Of a DNA stretch of 48,721 bases, positions 44,088 through 48,721 are shown one piece after another (the stretch's first letter is position 1; each line of letters begins with the position of its first letter). Source of the DNA: Rhodospirillales bacterium (GTDB taxonomy: Bacteria; Pseudomonadota; Alphaproteobacteria; Reyranellales; Reyranellaceae); assembly GCA_947469635.1 (NCBI GenBank), contig CANIRG010000002.1:1-48721 (forward strand). The letters are read 5' to 3'. The notes beneath the pieces were generated by a model that worked only from the letters and a program-made list of their open reading frames with translations, was not told where the DNA came from and made no database searches. A program made the translations under genes and the position numbers.

Positions 44088-46676
44088 CTAAATCACGTTG
44101 TCGGTGGCAAGGCGGGCGATCTCCGCCTCGGAGAGACCGAGCAGGCTGGACAGCACATGGACATTGTCCTCGCCGTAGCCCGGCGCGCCGCGGTTGATCG
44201 GACCGCCGATATGCGCAGGCGTGGCGCTCATCTTCATCGGCAGCTCGGCCACCGGCCAGGTGCCGATCTTGGTGCCCGTCACCTCGGTGAGCCAGTTCAG
44301 CGACGCGAGCTGCGGGTCGTGATCGCAGCGATCTTCCGCCGTCTGGCAGAGGCCGGCTGGAACGCCCGCGGCTTGCAGCAAGGTCATGCACGCCCGCGCC
44401 TCCTGTCCGATCGTCCAGGCGCCAACGGCGGCCTCCAGCGCCTCCTGGTGGGCGAGCCGTGCCTGCACCGTCACGAAGCGCGGGTCCGACAGCCACTCCT
44501 TCTTCCCGGCGACACCCGCGAGCGCCGTCCATTCGGCTTCGTCGAAGCAGGCGATTGCGAGCCAGCGGTCGCGGCCGGAGCAGCGGAAGGCGCCGTGCGG
44601 AGCCGCCGGCTTGTAGGGCGAGCGGTTGCCGTAGCGGCTCCACACCCGGCCGTTCGCCGACCAGTCGAGGACGGGAATGCCCGCGAGGAAGAGACCCGAC
44701 TCGCATTGCGAGGCGTCGATCCACTGTCCCCGCCCCGTGCGGTCGCGATGATGCAGCGCGCCCAGCAGCGCCAGCGCGTATCCGTAGGCGCCCATCCAGT
44801 CGAGATAGGAATAGCCCCAGCCCACCGGCATCGCGGGCTCGGGCAGGCCCGACATCTCCGCCATGCCGGCGAAGGCGCCGGCGACCGGCCCCACCGTGCG
44901 CAGGCGGCCGTAGGTGCCGTGGCTGCCCATGCCGGACTGCTGGATGTAGATGATGTCCGGCTTGATCTTCTTCAGCACATCGTAGCCGAGGCCGAGGCGA
45001 TCGAGCACGCCGGGCGAGAATCCCTCGGCCACGATGTCGGACTGCCGCGCCAGCTCCTTGGCGATCTCGAGCCCGCGCGGGTCGCGGATGTTGAGCGAGA
45101 TGCCGCGCTTGCCCGAGTTCTTGTTGTTGAACTGGCCGCCCATGTCGGGATCGGTGACGCCCTTCAGCGGCGCCGTCGCCCCGCGACGCGCGTCGCGTCC
45201 CCCCACCGGCGCCATCGCGGCCAGGCGGGTGTCGGGATTTTCCTTCCACTCGACCTTCAGGCTCTCCGCTCCCAGCGCCGCGAGGAAGCGCGTCCCGCCG
45301 GCCGAGGCCAGGAACCAGGAGAAGTCCAGGATGCGGATGCCTTGCAGGGGGAAGGGCTTGCCGTGTGGCGACAGGCGCGGCAGCTCGACCTGACGCACTT
45401 CGATGCGCACCGACGCAGACGGACCTTCGGCGAGCACGGCTTTCGTGTCCTCGCCCAGCAGCGGCGCACGCCGTCCGATCTGCCAGCTCGTCTCTGTGCT
45501 CAACCATTTGCTGACGGCGTAGCGGAACGACCGTCCCAGCTCCGGATGCTCGACGTCGGCGAAGGACCCGCGCCGCAGCCAGTGCTCGTCGACGGCATTC
45601 TCGTGCGGCTTGCGCAGCGGCGCCCACAGCAGGCCCGCATCCTGCGCCTCGCGCCACGGCATCGTGTCGTAGCCGAAGGCCCGCACGAAGCGCTGGATGA
45701 CCTCGAGCGCGTGCGCGGTCTCCTCGTCGCCGGTGCCGGAGCCCGGCACGTTACGCGCGCGCAGGTCGGCCTCGGCACCGGGCGGCTTGAGATCGGCGGC
45801 CATGCCGTGGCCGTCGAGGAAGGGCACGAGCTTGGCCTTGTCGCGCGGGCCCACGCCCCAGCTGATGAACCAGCGGCCGTCCTTGGTGTGGCCGATGTTG
45901 GGCGTGTGGTTGGGCTTCGACACCGCGTGCCGGCAGGTCATGCGCCACAGCGGCACGTGCTGCATGACCCACGACATGAGATCGAGCTCGGTGTTCTTTG
46001 CCACCGCCTCATGCACGGCGCAGGACACGTCCTGGCCCTCGCCCGTGCGGTTGCGATGGAGCAGCGCGGCCACGATGCCGACGGCGAGCTGCTCGCCCGC
46101 GATATTGTAGGCGTGCCAGATCTGCGGCGCGATCGGCGGCAGGTCGTATTCGAGGTCGGGCGCGGGGTCGTAGCCGCAGTTCATCATCACGCCGCCCAGC
46201 GCCAGATGCACCAGGTCCGAGCCCTTCCACTTGGCCCACGGTCCGTCGTCGCCGAACGGCGTCATGCGCGCCGTGACCAATGCTGGAAAGCGCTGCGCCA
46301 GCGCCGGGCGGTCGAGCCCGAGCTGCCGGTTGAGCGTGCCGCCGGTCGTGTCGAGCAGGACGGCCGCACCGTCGAGCAGTCGCAGCGCCGCCGCGCGCCC
46401 CTCGGTCGCGTCGAGATCGAGCAGGACGGAGCGCTTGCCGCGATTGTGGTGCCAGAAGAACAGCGACTTCTCGGGATCGTCGACGTCGCCCTGGAAGGGG
46501 CCGATGCGGCGCGTCGGGCTGCCGCCCGGCGGCTCGATCTTGATCACCTCGGCGCCGAGGCCGGCCAGCAGCAGGCCGGTATATTCGCCGAGCTCGTCGG
46601 CCACCTCGACGACGCGTACGCCGCGCAACATGCCGGGGCCGCTGGCCCCCAACATCGGTCCGATTCCCTCCGCCAT
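44088..46676 (-). CDS. Family III CoA-transferase, two fused CaiB/BaiF domains
   Basis: An 862-residue protein, about twice the usual length. The first domain (about 1-400) has VRVVEVADELGEYTGLLLAG, LGAEVIKIEPPGG and GEGQDVSCAVHEAV. The second (about 430-860) has IRILDFSWFLASAGGTRFLA, LGAESLKVEW, NKNSGKRGISLNI and GRGQWIDASQCES. Where the founding member formyl-CoA transferase has its catalytic Asp, both domains show Glu (HEAV, CES), as I recall in some family members. It would activate an acid to its CoA thioester. First gene of the operon, divergent from GntR. Confidence 0.9.
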   Translation of the reverse strand: MAEGIGPMLGASGPGMLRGVRVVEVADELGEYTGLLLAGLGAEVIKIEPPGGSPTRRIGPFQGDVDDPEKSLFFWHHNRGKRSVLLDLDATEGRAAALRLLDGAAVLLDTTGGTLNRQLGLDRPALAQRFPALVTARMTPFGDDGPWAKWKGSDLVHLALGGVMMNCGYDPAPDLEYDLPPIAPQIWHAYNIAGEQLAVGIVAALLHRNRTGEGQDVSCAVHEAVAKNTELDLMSWVMQHVPLWRMTCRHAVSKPNHTPNIGHTKDGRWFISWGVGPRDKAKLVPFLDGHGMAADLKPPGAEADLRARNVPGSGTGDEETAHALEVIQRFVRAFGYDTMPWREAQDAGLLWAPLRKPHENAVDEHWLRRGSFADVEHPELGRSFRYAVSKWLSTETSWQIGRRAPLLGEDTKAVLAEGPSASVRIEVRQVELPRLSPHGKPFPLQGIRILDFSWFLASAGGTRFLAALGAESLKVEWKENPDTRLAAMAPVGGRDARRGATAPLKGVTDPDMGGQFNNKNSGKRGISLNIRDPRGLEIAKELARQSDIVAEGFSPGVLDRLGLGYDVLKKIKPDIIYIQQSGMGSHGTYGRLRTVGPVAGAFAGMAEMSGLPEPAMPVGWGYSYLDWMGAYGYALALLGALHHRDRTGRGQWIDASQCESGLFLAGIPVLDWSANGRVWSRYGNRSPYKPAAPHGAFRCSGRDRWLAIACFDEAEWTALAGVAGKKEWLSDPRFVTVQARLAHQEALEAAVGAWTIGQEARACMTLLQAAGVPAGLCQTAEDRCDHDPQLASLNWLTEVTGTKIGTWPVAELPMKMSATPAHIGGPINRGAPGYGEDNVHVLSSLLGLSEAEIARLATDNVI

Positions 46677-46705
46677 GGTCTCGCGTCCGTCCCTACGACT
46701 TATTT

Positions 46706-46813
46706 AGAATGCATTCTTTTCATCCGATCACGCGGTGGAATTGCTGTCAACAAAGCGAAAAGCTAAAGTCGCCATGCATTCTGGGGAGCGACACAGGAGA
46801 TATAATGCATTCT
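46706..46813. promoter_or_regulatory. Three ATGCATTCT motifs in CoA-transferase/GntR control region
   Basis: Copies of ATGCATTCT start at 46709, 46774 and 46805. The first is the right half of a perfect 12-bp palindrome, AGAATGCATTCT (46706-46717). The third coincides with the GntR start codon. These are good candidates for GntR operators controlling both divergent transcripts. Confidence 0.65.
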
Positions 46814-47521
46814 TTCAAGCACCCGCTGCCCCCGAAGCCCGCCACCGTCATCAGGCTGCCGGCCTCGTTCAAGCGCACCAAGGAGGATCAGGTCGCCGAC
46901 TTCCTGCGCGAGCGGATCATCTGGGGCTTCTATTCGCGCGGGCAGCGGCTGAAGCAGGCCGAGGTGGCGGAGATGCTGGAGATCTCCATCACCCCTGTGC
47001 GCGAAGCGCTCAAGATCCTGGAGGCCGAGGGTTATGTCGTCGGCACCTCGCACAAGGGCGCCGTCGTCGCCCCGTTCCAGATCGAGCGCACCGAGGAGCT
47101 GCTGCAGCTGCGCGTGCTGCTCGAGCTGCGGCTGACCAAGGCGGCGCTCGCCATCATCGATTCCGCGACCCTGGCTGAGCTGACGGCGCTCAATGCCGAG
47201 ACCGAGGCGGCGGCGCATATCAACGACCGCGATGTGACCCGACGCACCAACTATCATTTCCATTTCACGCTCTACGAGCTGGCGAACCAGCCGCAGACGC
47301 TGCATTTCGTGCGCGTGCTGTGGGCCAAGTATCCGTTCGACAAGCTGACGGCGATGCCCGACCGCCTGTCGGACGTGGCGGCGGAGCACGAGGCGATCCT
47401 GGCTGCGGCGCGCGCCGGCGATATTCGCGCCGCGCTGAAGGCGATGCAGTTTCACATCGAGAATGGCTGGCGCGAGTTCAAGCGGAACTTCCCTCTCTAC
47501 GACCAGACCGTCATGCCTTAA
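46805..47521 (+). CDS. GntR-family transcriptional regulator (FCD subfamily)
   Basis: 238 residues from ATG 46805, with AGGAG five bases upstream. The N-terminal winged helix-turn-helix contains LRERIIWGFYSRGQRLKQ, then VAEMLEISITPVREALKILE and GYVVGTSHKGAVVAPF. The C-terminal FCD ligand domain has ELLQLRVLLELRLTKAAL with an acidic/His metal-type pocket (NYHFHFTLYE, EHEAIL, and His in MQFHIENG). It likely represses the divergent CoA-transferase operon until a carboxylate or CoA-linked effector binds. Confidence 0.93.
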   Translation: MHSFKHPLPPKPATVIRLPASFKRTKEDQVADFLRERIIWGFYSRGQRLKQAEVAEMLEISITPVREALKILEAEGYVVGTSHKGAVVAPFQIERTEELLQLRVLLELRLTKAALAIIDSATLAELTALNAETEAAAHINDRDVTRRTNYHFHFTLYELANQPQTLHFVRVLWAKYPFDKLTAMPDRLSDVAAEHEAILAAARAGDIRAALKAMQFHIENGWREFKRNFPLYDQTVMP

Positions 47522-47566
47522 GCTTTACGACACAAGGCCGGCAAGCAGGGAAGCGGGAGAAGGTCG

Positions 47567-48544
47567 ATGCAGGGCACGAAATGGTCGCGGCGCGCGGTGA
47601 TGGCGGGCCTTGCGGGCGCGGCAATGTCGGCGCCGGCGGCGGCTCAGGATTTTCCCGGCAAGCCGATCACCATCATCGTGCCGTTCGGGCCCGGCACGGC
47701 CAACGACATCATCGCCCGCCAGCTTGCCCAGGACATGACGGGCACGCTGGGCCAGAGCGTGATCGTTGAGAACCGTGCCGGCGCGACGGGCAACATCGCG
47801 ACCGACTATGTCGCGAAGAGTCGGCCCGACGGCTACACGTTGCTGATCGCTTCGATGAGCCTTTTGCTCAACCAGGTCACAGGCAACTCCAATGCCGACC
47901 TGACGAAGGACTTCGTGCCGGTCGCCTTCAGCGGCAGCACGCTCTATTCTGCGTTCGTGCCCAACGAGCTTCCGGCAAAGACCGTGGCGGAGCTGGTGGC
48001 GCTGGCCCGCCAGCAGCCCGGCAAGCTCAACTACGCAGGCTATGTCGGTGGGGTCCCACAGTTCCTGGGCGAGATGCTCAATCGCGCGGCAAAGATCGAC
48101 ACGGTGATGGTGCCCTACAAGAGCACACCCGACGCGCTGATCGACCTGATGGCCAACCGCATCCAGATCTGGTTCACGCCTGTCGCCTCCGGCATCCCGG
48201 TCCGGAGCGGCAAGCAGGCGCGCATGATCGCCGTCACCGGCGACACGAGGGCGGGCGTGCTGCCCGACATCCCGACCTTCAAGGAGGCGGGCTATCCCGA
48301 TCTCACCGTCGACGTCGCCTATTTCCTGCTGGCGGCGAAGGGCACGCCCCAGCCGATCGTCGACAAGCTGTATGGCGCCATCGACAAGGCGCTGCAGACG
48401 CCAAAGGTCAAAGAGATCCTGCTCGCGCAGGGCATCGAGGAAAAGCGAGGCGGCCCGGCGGAGGTGGGCAGCTATCTCGCCGGTGAAGTTCGTCGCTGGA
48501 GCGATATCGTCAAGCTCTCGGCGCCAGCTGCCGCCGGGAAATAG
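47567..48544 (+). CDS. Tripartite tricarboxylate transporter binding protein (Bug/TctC family), orphan
   Basis: A 325-residue protein with a signal peptide (SRRAVMAGLAGAAMSAPAAA). Family hallmarks are FPGKPITIIVPFGPGTANDI, VIVENRAGATGNIATDYVAK, RPDGYTLLIAS and LPDIPTFKEAGYPDL. It binds a carboxylated solute in the periplasm. No TctA/TctB membrane genes are in the window. It follows the GntR gene by 45 bases, so it may be co-transcribed with that regulator. Confidence 0.93.
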   Translation: MQGTKWSRRAVMAGLAGAAMSAPAAAQDFPGKPITIIVPFGPGTANDIIARQLAQDMTGTLGQSVIVENRAGATGNIATDYVAKSRPDGYTLLIASMSLLLNQVTGNSNADLTKDFVPVAFSGSTLYSAFVPNELPAKTVAELVALARQQPGKLNYAGYVGGVPQFLGEMLNRAAKIDTVMVPYKSTPDALIDLMANRIQIWFTPVASGIPVRSGKQARMIAVTGDTRAGVLPDIPTFKEAGYPDLTVDVAYFLLAAKGTPQPIVDKLYGAIDKALQTPKVKEILLAQGIEEKRGGPAEVGSYLAGEVRRWSDIVKLSAPAAAGK

Positions 48545-48604
48545 GCCCGCGCGATCCGTCGCCGAGGCCGTGAGCTTGCGCTCTCGGGGCAACTGCGCAA
48601 CGAA

Positions 48605-48633
48605 AAAAAGCCGCCCTGGTGAGGCGGCTTTTT
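48605..48633. terminator. Bidirectional factor-independent terminator
   Basis: A GCCGCC / GGCGGC stem with a 7-base loop, flanked by A5-7 on one side and T5 on the other. It serves the plus-strand Bug gene and the minus-strand tRNA. Confidence 0.9.
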
Positions 48634-48640
48634 CTTCGAA

Positions 48641-48717
<77 letters not shown>

Positions 48718-48721
48718 TCAA

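Noticed and set aside
46801-46806. Perfect TATAAT -10-like hexamer before the GntR gene
   Set aside because: It overlaps the start codon (ATG 46805), so transcription from it would begin inside the coding sequence with no suitable later start.

Overview
The window reads as a chromosomal segment of a high-GC alphaproteobacterium. The grounds are about 65% GC coding sequence, dense metabolic operons, many solute-binding proteins, FMN-dependent luciferase-like monooxygenases, short palindromic intergenic repeats and an initiator tRNA with an encoded CCA. A soil or freshwater heterotroph of the Reyranella/Bradyrhizobium type would fit, but that placement is inference from gene style, not a database result. 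I see no prophage, IS transposase, CRISPR array or plasmid origin.

Layout. 1-3198: end of a class-V aminotransferase; a minus-strand cluster of beta-carbonic anhydrase, YbaK-type deacylase and P-loop kinase-like protein; a divergent enoyl-CoA hydratase-family gene. 3199-3845: a gene-poor stretch with hairpin repeats and a probable dead small membrane-protein gene. 3846-7422: an MFS permease and three tandem paralogous secreted proteins of unknown function. 7472-7953: a small conserved-looking gene bracketed by inverted copies of a repeat. 7961-15658: assorted catabolic enzymes (FAH-family hydratase/decarboxylase, amidohydrolase, enoyl-CoA hydratase family, a fluoroacetate-dehalogenase-like hydrolase, RidA), a DUF4198-like periplasmic protein behind a Shine-Dalgarno-masking hairpin, a GST/TetR divergent pair and a double-barrel outer membrane protein. 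15655-18028: an MFS permease and an orphan TRAP binding protein.

18111-30302 is a nine-gene co-directional operon: two paralogous flavin monooxygenases, a peptide-type ABC importer (binding protein, two permeases, two ATPases), then hydantoinase/oxoprolinase B and A subunits. It looks like uptake plus oxidative and ATP-dependent hydrolytic breakdown of a nitrogenous compound. Its binding protein appears circularly permuted relative to the normal family-5 fold order. A hybrid histidine kinase follows (30373-33249).

33277-36275 holds a membrane-protein gene cut by an in-frame amber codon, a 24-residue membrane peptide gene upstream of it, a TauD-type dioxygenase and a divergent SDR. 36514-46676 is a second, minus-strand catabolic operon: a double-domain family III CoA-transferase, a thiolase-fold protein without the usual nucleophilic Cys, a DUF35 Zn-ribbon partner, a second five-gene peptide-type ABC importer and a decayed SDR. 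It is divergent from a GntR/FCD regulator, with three copies of a 9-bp motif in the shared control region. The window ends with a tripartite-tricarboxylate binding protein, a bidirectional terminator and tRNA-fMet.

The most unusual points are the permuted binding protein and a complex inverted repeat found twice. In both ABC operons the repeat sits exactly between binding protein and first permease, in the same orientation relative to transcription.
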